55,423 nt of DNA from a virus. The notes beneath the pieces are model-generated. The model had not been told where the DNA came from. It saw only the letters and a list, made by a program, of their open reading frames with translations, and did not search any database. Below are positions 8,027 through 14,548 of the stretch, piece after piece. The first letter of the stretch is position 1. Each line of letters opens with the position of its first letter. A program made the position numbers and the translations under genes. The DNA lies in the IMG/VR virus record IMGVR_UViG_3300042892_000300, positions 1 to 55,423 of that record; one strand, written 5' to 3'.

Positions 8027-8072
8027 CGGGACTACAAGCCCCTGTCCCGCTCTTTGACATCGCTAGGGGCTT
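8027..8072 (+). promoter_or_regulatory. Possible H-type pseudoknot in the 5' leader of the first early gene
   Basis: Stem 1 pairs CGGGAC (8027-8032) with GTCCCG (8044-8049). Stem 2 pairs AAGCCCCT (8036-8043), which lies in the loop of stem 1, with AGGGGCTT (8065-8072). Both stems are perfect. The connectors are 3, 0 and 15 nt, a normal H-type geometry. The fold ends about 7-10 bases before the ribosome-binding site (TGGAG near 8079-8083) of the gene at 8092. If the RNA forms, it could control translation. No known riboswitch class is recognised. Confidence 0.45.
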
Positions 8073-8091
8073 TATAACGTGGAGCATTACC

Positions 8092-8385
8092 ATGGCTATG
8101 AAGCGCAATGAAGTTAAGGCCGAGTTCACCAAAATGCCTTTGGAGAACATGTCAGCCCCAGTCCGCCAAAAAGCGGATGCATGGTTGAAGGCTGATGCCG
8201 CCGCCAAGGAAGCCAAAAAGGCTTTTCAGGACACGGCATCAGCAGCGGCCCGCAAGGCGAAGGTGATTGGCGCAGGCCAGTATCTTGCCTTCGGGATGGG
8301 TTTCGGCGGTGTCCCCGCCTATACCGTCAAGGACGTGGAAGCTCCCAAGGCAACCACATCCGCCGCAACCGGCCCTAAGTTCTAG
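8092..8385 (+). CDS. Small early protein, helical Lys/Ala-rich
   Basis: I choose the ATG at 8092 (97 residues, MAMKRNEVKAEFTKMPLENM), which has TGGAG nine bases upstream; an in-frame start at 8020 would run through the hairpin and pseudoknot leader. The central part is a charged helix (KADAWLKADAAAKEAKKAFQDTASA region), followed by a Gly-rich hydrophobic stretch (YLAFGMGFGGVPAYTV) and a loose tail. It is the first gene of a short early transcript that ends at 8560. No known domain is recognised; a host-takeover or DNA-binding role is possible but unproven. Confidence 0.75.
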   Translation: MAMKRNEVKAEFTKMPLENMSAPVRQKADAWLKADAAAKEAKKAFQDTASAAARKAKVIGAGQYLAFGMGFGGVPAYTVKDVEAPKATTSAATGPKF

Positions 8386-8399
8386 GTCGAAGATCAACC

Positions 8400-8423
8400 G
8401 GGAGGGAGCGCAAGCTCCCTCCC
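8400..8423 (+). other. GNRA-capped hairpin after the first early gene
   Basis: GGGAGGGAGC (8400-8409) and GCTCCCTCCC (8414-8423) form a perfect 10-bp stem with a GCAA tetraloop. No T-tract follows, and the next ribosome-binding site (AAGGAAGG) begins a few bases later. It probably stabilises the upstream mRNA or partly uncouples the two genes rather than terminating. Confidence 0.7.
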
Positions 8424-8443
8424 AACTTGAAGGAAGGCGTATC

Positions 8444-8521
8444 ATGAAACACCTAGCAAACTTGACATCCATACTGGCTGTCCTGACTATCTTCGTTCTA
8501 CTCTGGGTCGCAACACCCTAA
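8444..8521 (+). CDS. 25-residue single-span membrane peptide
   Basis: An ATG eight bases after a strong AAGGAAGG site opens a 25-residue ORF starting MKHLANLTSILAVLTI and ending in WVATP. It has one basic residue near the start and about 17 consecutive hydrophobic residues, enough for one inner-membrane helix. It lies between a stabilising hairpin and a terminator, so it is clearly transcribed. Tiny early membrane peptides of phages often act on the host envelope or in superinfection exclusion; that role is a guess here. Confidence 0.6.
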   Translation: MKHLANLTSILAVLTIFVLLWVATP

Positions 8522-8531
8522 CTTGACACTA

Positions 8532-8560
8532 CCCCACTGGCTTCGGCTGGTGGGGTTTTT
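8532..8560 (+). terminator. Rho-independent terminator
   Basis: CCCCACTGGC (8532-8541) pairs with GCTGGTGGGG (8546-8555, two G-T pairs) around a TTCG tetraloop and is followed by TTTTT (8556-8560) and a T-rich tail. The UUCG-capped stem with a T-run is textbook. It closes the short transcript that carries the two genes at 8092 and 8444. Confidence 0.93.
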
Positions 8561-8726
8561 CTTTGTCTGGAGAAGATGTAAAGTTGTGTGTTGTCGCCTG
8601 CGGCTCCCATACGTCGGGGGTTTATAGCTATACATGGCGCTGCAACACGCGGGATTACTCTGAAATGGGGGGATGTAAGGTTGGTTTATACGTTGTAATA
8701 TCAATGACTTACGGCGAAAACAGGGC

Positions 8727-9080
8727 AGTTTTATCTAGTTTATCTGTGGATTTGTGCATACACTAACATTACATTTGAAGTGTATAGTTCGGTGGGATGT
8801 CGAGGGAAACCAAGGGCTTAGCTTGTATGGTAAGGTTTAGTTTTATCTACTTTATCTGTTTTATACCCATTTTTAGAGAATGATTTCATGGCTTCGTGTG
8901 GCCCTTTTTCAAATTAAAAATTGCCTGTAAGCTTATAATTTCCTCACCACATCACCCCCGCGCGCGCTATAACTTCCAAAACCACAGATAAAATGTATAA
9001 AATGAACCATATCAGTGGCTTACCGACAGATAAAATAGATAAAATATCTAGTTTATCTAGTGTCAAGTTAGATAAAACTA
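8727..9080. repeat. Array of GATAAA/TTTATC motifs with mirrored ACAGATAAA boxes
   Basis: TTTATC occurs at 8730, 8739, 8842, 8851 and 9052; GATAAA occurs at 8987, 9029, 9038 and 9071. A longer box ACAGATAAA occurs four times: as its complement at 8739-8747 and 8851-8859, and directly at 8984-8992 and 9026-9034. The left two face one way and the right two the other. An 8-bp inverted repeat TAGATAAA/TTTATCTA spans 9036-9059. This pattern suits iterons of an origin or a multi-site operator. Confidence 0.7.
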
Positions 9081-9142
9081 TAACCCCTTACAGTGGCATA
9101 CAGCAAAAAAACCCAGCAAAATCAACGGCTTGACCCCCAAAC

Positions 9143-9171
9143 TTGACAAGCCCGACCCGGCGTGGCAGGAT
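9143..9171 (+). promoter_or_regulatory. Weak candidate promoter for the main early operon
   Basis: A perfect TTGACA at 9143-9148 is followed after 17 bases by CAGGAT (3 of 6 matches to the -10 consensus). The site is 45 bases before the ATG at 9216. The string acttgaca recurs upstream of several early genes, so the phage or its host may use a -10 that differs from TATAAT. Confidence 0.35.
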
Positions 9172-9215
9172 TTGGCTCTCGACCAACCCCAACATGTAAA
9201 ACGGAGTGAAGTGCA

Positions 9216-9497
9216 ATGTCACGGACCAAAACATATACCTCTTTCGCTGATCTCAACGACCAATATACACCGACCTATCATAACTTGACAGTACGTCCTC
9301 GTCGTCGGACTTACTTGATATCATCCGACGCTGTGTATGATTACAGCGTTGGCCACGAACTCGTTGTAGCTGACAGCGACAGCCCGTTCGATGGTTGTAT
9401 AGTTTCAGTACTGGACAAGTCGACCCTCAAGCGGCACGGCTATACCGGTCTGACCCTGAGCTACAACCTCGACCGTAAAGTGGAGATCAAGCTGTGA
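9216..9497 (+). CDS. Unknown early protein, 93 residues
   Basis: It starts at the ATG at 9216 after CGGAGTG. The product (MSRTKTYTSFADLNDQYTPT at the start) is a soluble, beta-rich, moderately basic protein with a RPRRRTYLI segment and no recognised motif. It is the first gene of the long early operon and ends in a GTGA overlap with the next gene. Position suggests an early role such as host control or support of the following ATPase module. No family is recognised. Confidence 0.75.
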   Translation: MSRTKTYTSFADLNDQYTPTYHNLTVRPRRRTYLISSDAVYDYSVGHELVVADSDSPFDGCIVSVLDKSTLKRHGYTGLTLSYNLDRKVEIKL

Positions 9498-9757
9498 ACC
9501 GTACAATCGAACTGGCTATCGACCCCGACACCATGGTCTCTATCGCTGAGATCACTGGCAATCAGGAACTGTTCAACGCCATTGGCTATCTGAGCCAGTG
9601 GAACCTGCCGCTTGCCAAGGTTCGCCTCTTGGGTGGTGTCTATGACGGCAACCCCGAACTGACTGCTACCTACTGGCGGCACAGCACAGAGGGCGAACCC
9701 ATTGCCTATCAACTCGGTGCTATCTGGCACGGTGATCACTTCGGCTTCCACTCGTAG
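9494..9757 (+). CDS. Unknown early protein, 87 residues
   Basis: It starts at GTG (9494) in a GTGA overlap with the upstream stop. The product begins MNRTIELAIDPDTMVSIAE and is acidic, with several aromatic residues near the end (ATYWRHSTEGE, IWHGDHFGFHS). It is probably a small globular alpha/beta protein. Two short inverted repeats (ACCGGC/GCCGGT at 9763-9780 and TGTGGG/CCCACA at 9782-9803) follow its stop. No family is recognised. Confidence 0.7.
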   Translation: MNRTIELAIDPDTMVSIAEITGNQELFNAIGYLSQWNLPLAKVRLLGGVYDGNPELTATYWRHSTEGEPIAYQLGAIWHGDHFGFHS

Positions 9758-9844
9758 TCGAAACCGGCCCAACAGCCGGTCTGTGGGTACTGACCATCCC
9801 ACACTGATGAGACAGGTCAACTTAGCAACAGAGGAGGAAGCGTA

Positions 9845-10027
9845 ATGCGACTGTTCACCCTACGGCGTGGCCGTAAGGGACCACTTGTCGAAGATCAGTT
9901 CGGTGACCCCATCTACTTCGATAACAAGATGGACGCCAAAATCCTAAGGGATCGCTTCGGTGGCGACACCGTAGTGGCCCTTGGCCCTGACCACAAAAAC
10001 ACAAGGAGAGATACCAATGCGTGCTGA
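9845..10027 (+). CDS. Unknown early protein, 60 residues
   Basis: It starts at the ATG at 9845 after GAGGAGGAAG, a very strong ribosome-binding site. The product (MRLFTLRRGRKGPLVEDQFG) has a basic N-terminus and a compact pattern that looks like a small one-domain protein. The stop lies inside the start of the AAA+ gene (10017), so translation is probably coupled. No family is recognised; constant position before the ATPase suggests it may be a cofactor. Confidence 0.65.
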   Translation: MRLFTLRRGRKGPLVEDQFGDPIYFDNKMDAKILRDRFGGDTVVALGPDHKNTRRDTNAC

Positions 10028-11012
10028 ACTTCTCAAGGGAACGCTCAAGGCCCTCTATACCATCAACCGTACTGTCATCATTACTGGCCCTCCGGGCGGT
10101 GGTAAGACTACCATCGTCAAGGAAGTAGCTAAGGAACTCGATGTTCCTGTAGTCCTGCGTAACCCTGCACTCACTCCGGTCGAAGACTTCGGTGCCCCTG
10201 ATATGCTGGCTCCGGGTAAAGCGTTCGGCTACAAGATGCCTGATTGGTTCCCCTACAAGGGTAAGCCAGATACTGAGCGTGGTGGCATCCTGCTGTTCGA
10301 TGACCGTACTCAAGCCAGCCCTGATCACCAGAAGGCTATTGCCCATATCTGTCAGGCTCGTGATCTACATGGTGTACCTATGGCTGATGGCTGGCAGGTT
10401 GTCTCCACTGGTAACCGACAGTCTGACAGGGCCGGTGCTGGCCGCACTCTGAGCCACCTTGCCAACCGTGAGACCAACTTGGAGCTTGAGACTGACCTGA
10501 ATGACTCGACTAAGTGGATGCTTGACCATGGTGTCCGGCCAGAGGTTGTCAGTTTCCTACGGTTCCGTCCCGGTCTGTTGCATGACTTCGACCCACAGCG
10601 TGATGCCAATCCGTCACCGAGAGCATGGGTCGAAGGTGTGTCTGACATCCTCGGTGTGGTGCCACCAGAGGCAGAGTATGAGTGCTTCAAGGGTGCTGTC
10701 AGTGAAGGCCCAGCGGCAGAGTTCGTCGGGTTCATGCGGATTTACCGTAAGCTGCCCAACCCCGATGCTGTCCTGATGAACCCCGCTACGGCAGATGTAC
10801 CGACTGACCCGGCTACACTCTATGCCCTGTCTGGTGCCCTGTCCCACCGTGCTACTGACGGCAACTTCGAACGTGTCTGCATCTATGCTGAGCGTATGCC
10901 TCCAGAGTTCTCAGTGCTTACCATCTCGTCGGCAGTACGCAAAGACGCTGCACTGTGTGGCACTGCGGCGTTCACCAAGTGGTCGATCCAGCATCAAGAC
11001 ATCTTGTTCTAA
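10017..11012 (+). CDS. MoxR-type AAA+ ATPase
   Basis: The 331-residue protein starts at the ATG at 10017 after AAGGAGAG. A Walker A (GPPGGGKT, residues 24-31) is followed by a Walker B-like strand near residue 94 (ILLFDDRTQ), a sensor-1 Asn near residue 132 (STGNRQSD) and an arginine-rich segment (AGRTLSHLANR). The end is mostly helical. MoxR-family ATPases act as hexameric chaperones or remodellers with a VWA-domain partner; here a DUF3150-like protein and a VWA protein follow directly. The target is unknown. Two tandem Asp occur in place of the usual D-E at Walker B, worth checking. Confidence 0.85.
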   Translation: MRAELLKGTLKALYTINRTVIITGPPGGGKTTIVKEVAKELDVPVVLRNPALTPVEDFGAPDMLAPGKAFGYKMPDWFPYKGKPDTERGGILLFDDRTQASPDHQKAIAHICQARDLHGVPMADGWQVVSTGNRQSDRAGAGRTLSHLANRETNLELETDLNDSTKWMLDHGVRPEVVSFLRFRPGLLHDFDPQRDANPSPRAWVEGVSDILGVVPPEAEYECFKGAVSEGPAAEFVGFMRIYRKLPNPDAVLMNPATADVPTDPATLYALSGALSHRATDGNFERVCIYAERMPPEFSVLTISSAVRKDAALCGTAAFTKWSIQHQDILF

Positions 11013-11038
11013 ACCCATCAACCAAGCGGAGTACTACT

Positions 11039-11896
11039 ATGACTATGAAGCTCAACGACCGAGCATTGCTCGTATCCCTGTCTGTCTCTCAGTGGACAGC
11101 CCGTAAGCTCGACAAGAAGGCCACCAAAGATGTGGCCGATGCCAACAGGGCCAGCACCAGTGCAGGACGCTACAACAAGTCTCTGTTGCCTCTCAACGAT
11201 CTGTTGGCCCATGTCCACCAGAAGACCGGCATCATCAGGGACAAGTTCAGCAAGAACACCCTGCCATGGGGTGTCGACGGCACCCGTATCCTGCCCAGTG
11301 CAAACTACCTCCAGTTCATGACGGACTTCCGCAAGGAGAAGGGGGAGTGGCAATCACTGGTGAACACGTTCGTCAGTAACTACGACACACTGGTATCTGA
11401 GGCACAGCGTTGGCTTGGTGATCTCTACAACGAGGATGACTACCCATCCAAAGACCAGATCACCCAGAAGTTCAGTGTCGATATGGCGATCATGCCGGTA
11501 CCGACCGATGACTTCCGAGTGGCCCTGTCCAGTGAGGAACTGACACGTCTACAGGAGGAGCTTGGCCAGCGTATGGCGACGGTACAGCAGGAAGCTATGA
11601 CCGACTGTTGGAACCGACTGCACAAACATGTCCAGCATGTGGCAGAGAAGCTCGCTGACCCCAAGGCTATCTTCAGGGACAGCATGTTGGAAAATGCACA
11701 GGAGACCTGTGACCTGCTGACACGTCTCAATGTGACTGATGACCCCAACCTCGAAGCGATGCGGCAACAGGTGGAGGCCAAGCTGATCAGTCACCACCCT
11801 GATGCACTGCGCAACGACCCTGATCTGCGGCGCGACACTGCCGAGGAAGCGCGCAATATCATGGACGCTATGTCCATATTCATGGGAGCAAACTGA
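11039..11896 (+). CDS. DUF3150-like partner of the AAA+ ATPase
   Basis: The 285-residue protein starts at the ATG at 11039 after AAGCGGAG. It is almost entirely helical, with a conserved-looking N-terminus (RALLVSLSVSQWTARKLDKK) followed by long charged helices such as SSEELTRLQEELGQRMATVQ. This matches my memory of DUF3150, a phage and bacterial family encoded between a MoxR-like ATPase and a VWA protein. It may be an adaptor or substrate-binding arm. The stop overlaps the next start (TGATG). The function is unknown, and the family call is from memory. Confidence 0.65.
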   Translation: MTMKLNDRALLVSLSVSQWTARKLDKKATKDVADANRASTSAGRYNKSLLPLNDLLAHVHQKTGIIRDKFSKNTLPWGVDGTRILPSANYLQFMTDFRKEKGEWQSLVNTFVSNYDTLVSEAQRWLGDLYNEDDYPSKDQITQKFSVDMAIMPVPTDDFRVALSSEELTRLQEELGQRMATVQQEAMTDCWNRLHKHVQHVAEKLADPKAIFRDSMLENAQETCDLLTRLNVTDDPNLEAMRQQVEAKLISHHPDALRNDPDLRRDTAEEARNIMDAMSIFMGAN

Positions 11897-13047
11897 TGCA
11901 AGTTATGCCACAAAAGCCAGCGTCCACTGGCGATATCACTGCCCTTACCCGCCGCTTGGCCAAGGCCAAGACGAGTCTGATACTGGAGCATCCCTTTGTG
12001 GGTGCCGTAGCTATCAACATGCCGTTCATTCTGACCGACGATATCCCGGCTGCTGCTACCAATGGTAAGCGGGTACTGTTCAACCCCTCATACATCAGTG
12101 ACCTGACTGATGAGGAACTCAAGTTCCTCGTTGCACATGAGGTGTTTCACCCCATGATGAGCCACAATTTCCGGCGAGGCGGACGTGACCAACGTAAGTG
12201 GAACCGTGCTGCTGACTATGTCATCAACGAACTGCTGACACTGGAGGGTATCGGTAAGATGCCCAGCGGTGGCCTTCGGGACAGTCACATCTACAACGCA
12301 GGTAGTGGCACCAGTGACGGCATCTACAACATCCTCGAAGACGACCCCGGTGGTGGCGGTGGCAACAGTGGTGACGGTGATGCTTTCGATGAGTGCGAGG
12401 ATGCTGAAGGTGGCCCAGCAGAGCAGGCTCAAGCTGAGGCAGAGATGAAAATACAAGTAGCTCAGGCTGCACAAGCTGCCAAGATGATGGGCAAGATGTC
12501 GGCTAACATGCAGAGACTTGTTGACGAGGTGCTTCAGCCCAAGGTGGACTGGCGCGCTGTGCTGCAACGGTTCATTGAGAAGGCTCGTACTGACCAGCGT
12601 ACCTATGCTCGACCCAACCGTATTTTCGCGGCGCAGGGTTTATATCTGCCCAGTAAAACGGGTGAGGTGATGGGTGAACTACTGTTCGCAGTCGATTGCT
12701 CAGGCTCTATTGACCAACCTACACTCAACCAGTTTGCTGCCGAGATCAGGACCGTCAAGGATGACTGTCTACCGACACGTATACATGTAGTATACTTCGA
12801 CAGCGAGGTGTCACATCATGAGACCTATACCCCCGACGATGCGCTTGACATCAAGCCTCACGGTGGCGGTGGCACAGCGTTCAGCCCAGTGTTTCGGTAC
12901 GCTGAACAGCACGGCATTGACCCAGTAGCGTGTGTGTTTCTGACTGACTTATACTGTTCCGACTTCGGTGCCGCACCAGATTATCCGGTGTTGTGGGTAT
13001 CTAACGGGCGGGACAACGCCCCCTTCGGTGAAGTGGTAATGATGTGA
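11896..13047 (+). CDS. VWA-like protein with HExxH (DUF2201-type metallopeptidase-like)
   Basis: The 383-residue protein has two parts. The N-terminal ~130 residues hold an HExxH motif (H81-E82-x-x-H85, with a further H at 90), typical of zinc-dependent peptidases. A Gly/Asp-rich linker (about 150-175) and an Ala/Gln helix follow. The C-terminal part carries a MIDAS-type DCSGS (near residue 265) and a VWA-like fold ending near GTAFSPVF. This layout matches the VWA-like DUF2201 family. With the upstream AAA+ ATPase it should form a metal-dependent remodelling pair; whether the peptidase is active is not shown. Confidence 0.8.
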   Translation: MQVMPQKPASTGDITALTRRLAKAKTSLILEHPFVGAVAINMPFILTDDIPAAATNGKRVLFNPSYISDLTDEELKFLVAHEVFHPMMSHNFRRGGRDQRKWNRAADYVINELLTLEGIGKMPSGGLRDSHIYNAGSGTSDGIYNILEDDPGGGGGNSGDGDAFDECEDAEGGPAEQAQAEAEMKIQVAQAAQAAKMMGKMSANMQRLVDEVLQPKVDWRAVLQRFIEKARTDQRTYARPNRIFAAQGLYLPSKTGEVMGELLFAVDCSGSIDQPTLNQFAAEIRTVKDDCLPTRIHVVYFDSEVSHHETYTPDDALDIKPHGGGGTAFSPVFRYAEQHGIDPVACVFLTDLYCSDFGAAPDYPVLWVSNGRDNAPFGEVVMM

Positions 13048-13262
13048 GTGAAGACAAAGAGTTCGATGACCTACTAGAAGCAATCGGTGAGGCTTGCTCC
13101 GGGTACAAGTTATGTACAGTAATTGAAGCACTGGTATTAATACTTGCTGACTGTGGACGACAGACAGAGCTGTCACAGCAGGCTTTTACTGCGGACGTGT
13201 ACCAAAACATCAACGAAATCTACAATGAAATGGAGAATAACAATGGCAATAGTACGCATTAG
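13044..13262 (+). CDS. Unknown small acidic protein
   Basis: The 72-residue protein begins with GTG in a GTGA overlap with the VWA gene. It is acidic (MSEDKEFDDLLEAIGEACSG) and helical, with four Cys spread along the chain and an Asn-rich end. The start of the next gene lies inside its 3' end. No known family is recognised; coupling to the VWA gene may mean that it belongs to the same module. Confidence 0.7.
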   Translation: MSEDKEFDDLLEAIGEACSGYKLCTVIEALVLILADCGRQTELSQQAFTADVYQNINEIYNEMENNNGNSTH

Positions 13263-13875
13263 TCAAGAGCTTCGGAACGATATCATCCGGAACGCACGTA
13301 ACAAGTTTGATCCGGCTATTAAAGCCGCACAGGACAGCAAGCCAGAGGATAAGTACGGAGACTATATCTACGATAAAATCTGGGGGCCGTACCGCAAGCA
13401 GATGGAGGCACTACCCAAGGAGTTCTTTCAGTATAAAAACTCGATCCAAATCCGGAGTGTTGGTGAGGTTACGATGCCATTCATCACATCGTTTACGGAG
13501 TACCGCCCTATACCCCCCATTCCTGCGAACACACCCGTAAAGCATGACTACCCCGGTCAACCCTACTCACTGCTGGGCGACCCTGTATGGGATGTCATCA
13601 TGTTAGATGCCCGTGAGTGGAAGCATCGGTGCGATACAGTCGCTAATCAATGCAGAGACTTCATAGCTGGTGTTACTGCGGTACTGGATACCTTTACGAC
13701 ACTGGCTCCGGCACTCAAGGAGTGGCCACCGCTATGGGAACTGTTGCCAGAACATATCAAGGACCGGCATAAAGAAATCAAGGAACGAGTCAAGGCAGAC
13801 AGACCCGGCATTGATAAGGACAAACTTGGTGCCATGACAGGCGCACTTACTGCAATCAAACTTGGAGCAATGTAA
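13243..13875 (+). CDS. Unknown early protein, 210 residues
   Basis: I choose the ATG at 13243, which has GGAG upstream; an earlier in-frame start at 13144 lies inside the preceding gene. The product starts MAIVRISQELRNDIIRNARN, has a central proline-rich loop (RPIPPIPANTPVK) and a helical C-terminal half. Its N-terminal pattern weakly resembles phage proteins linked to nucleotide modification (Nmad5-type), but I cannot confirm that. It sits between the ATPase module and DNA metabolism genes. Confidence 0.75.
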   Translation: MAIVRISQELRNDIIRNARNKFDPAIKAAQDSKPEDKYGDYIYDKIWGPYRKQMEALPKEFFQYKNSIQIRSVGEVTMPFITSFTEYRPIPPIPANTPVKHDYPGQPYSLLGDPVWDVIMLDAREWKHRCDTVANQCRDFIAGVTAVLDTFTTLAPALKEWPPLWELLPEHIKDRHKEIKERVKADRPGIDKDKLGAMTGALTAIKLGAM

Positions 13876-13876
13876 C

Positions 13877-14338
13877 ATGAGGAAGAGAGAAAAGATTATC
13901 CGGCTGCTTAGCGCGGACCCACAGATTTCATACAAAGAAGTAGCCAAGCAGGCAGGGTGCCATCTTAGCTACGTCTATGGAGTGGAGAAATCATGGCTCG
14001 AAGATGGCCCCGTAGAGGGGCATCAGCCTGACATGTTTGAGAGTGTTGGGCCGATTGATCGGGAGACACTCAACCTACTGACCGGTGGTAGCACCGACTA
14101 CTACAAGGCGCGCGTCGACCATCCCACGTCTGGCGGCGAGCGGTACATAGCAGAGTGCAACGACATCATCGAGGCGCTGCGCATGGAGAGCGACGTAGCC
14201 AATGTCTTCAAGGCAGCATGGCGTGTGGCTGCACTGCGGCAGGGTCGAGGCAAGCCGGGACAGGACAGCACCATCTATGATGGCGAGAAGATTGTGTTCT
14301 TCGGACAGCGCATCATTGCACGGGAGCAAGGCAAGTGA
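13877..14338 (+). CDS. HTH plus DUF3310-like protein (putative)
   Basis: The 153-residue protein starts at the ATG at 13877, one base after the previous stop. The N-terminus is a helix-turn-helix (KIIRLLSADPQISYKEVAKQ, residues ~6-35). The C-terminal half begins YYKARVDHPTSGGERYIAEC and continues with IIEALRMESDVANVFKAAWR and a Lys/Asp segment, which resembles the DUF3310 (SaV-like) phage family whose members start with a Y-K pair and contain an A-x-K-Y/W-x-x-R core. That family is tentatively linked to nucleotide metabolism. The fusion of HTH and this domain is notable. Confidence 0.6.
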   Translation: MRKREKIIRLLSADPQISYKEVAKQAGCHLSYVYGVEKSWLEDGPVEGHQPDMFESVGPIDRETLNLLTGGSTDYYKARVDHPTSGGERYIAECNDIIEALRMESDVANVFKAAWRVAALRQGRGKPGQDSTIYDGEKIVFFGQRIIAREQGK

Positions 14339-14511
14339 GGGTAACGTATCAGGTCCGCACTGCGGCAACCAACCGACTCATGTTTGTATCGGATGATCTC
14401 GGCATCGCTGAACGGCAAAGACAGTACAAACAGGAGCGGGTAGGGGTAGACTTCAAGCTGTTTCGCGTGGTCGAAACCGAGGAAGAAGTGCTTTACAATA
14501 ACGTAAGGTAA
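14335..14511 (+). CDS. Small unknown protein before DNA polymerase
   Basis: A 58-residue ORF opens with GTG in a GTGA overlap with the previous gene. The product starts MRVTYQVRTAATNRLMFVSD, has a Gln/Arg-rich middle (AERQRQYKQERVG) and a Glu-rich end. It is short, charged and probably a small beta-alpha protein. The tight overlap and the coding-like composition support it as a real gene; no family is recognised. Confidence 0.6.
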   Translation: MRVTYQVRTAATNRLMFVSDDLGIAERQRQYKQERVGVDFKLFRVVETEEEVLYNNVR

Positions 14512-14548
14512 GGCTACAAACTACACCGAACAACAGGGGCACGGATGT

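Larger units (their letters stand above)
7750..8091. other. Divergent control region between late and early genes
   Basis: No gene is seen in these 342 bases. They separate the leftward packaging genes from the rightward early genes. They hold the palindrome at 7796-7817, a short C-rich and GC-alternating tract near 7905-7945 (cgcgcccgcgcgcccgcgcg), the hairpin at 7995-8020 and the pseudoknot-like fold at 8027-8072. The phrase taggggcttt occurs twice (about 7840 and 8064). I cannot pick a convincing promoter in either direction. Confidence 0.7.
8567..9215. other. AT-rich non-coding region, candidate origin or operator zone
   Basis: This 649-base gap has no credible gene; a possible 67-residue ORF from 8563 needs a TTG start and has no ribosome-binding site. 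It is much richer in A and T than the flanking genes and holds nine GATAAA or TTTATC motifs (8727-9080), a 7-bp inverted repeat ATACACT/AGTGTAT (8758-8764 and 8779-8785), and a GC-alternating patch near 8957-8966. It lies between a terminator and the start of the main early operon. Confidence 0.75.

Noticed and set aside
8020-8091. Upstream in-frame start for the first early protein
   Set aside because: It would place coding sequence over the pseudoknot-like leader; the ATG at 8092 has a proper ribosome-binding site.
8563-8766. 67-residue ORF in the AT-rich region
   Set aside because: It needs a TTG start directly in the terminator T-tract, has no ribosome-binding site, and its composition does not resemble phage proteins; the region is better read as non-coding.
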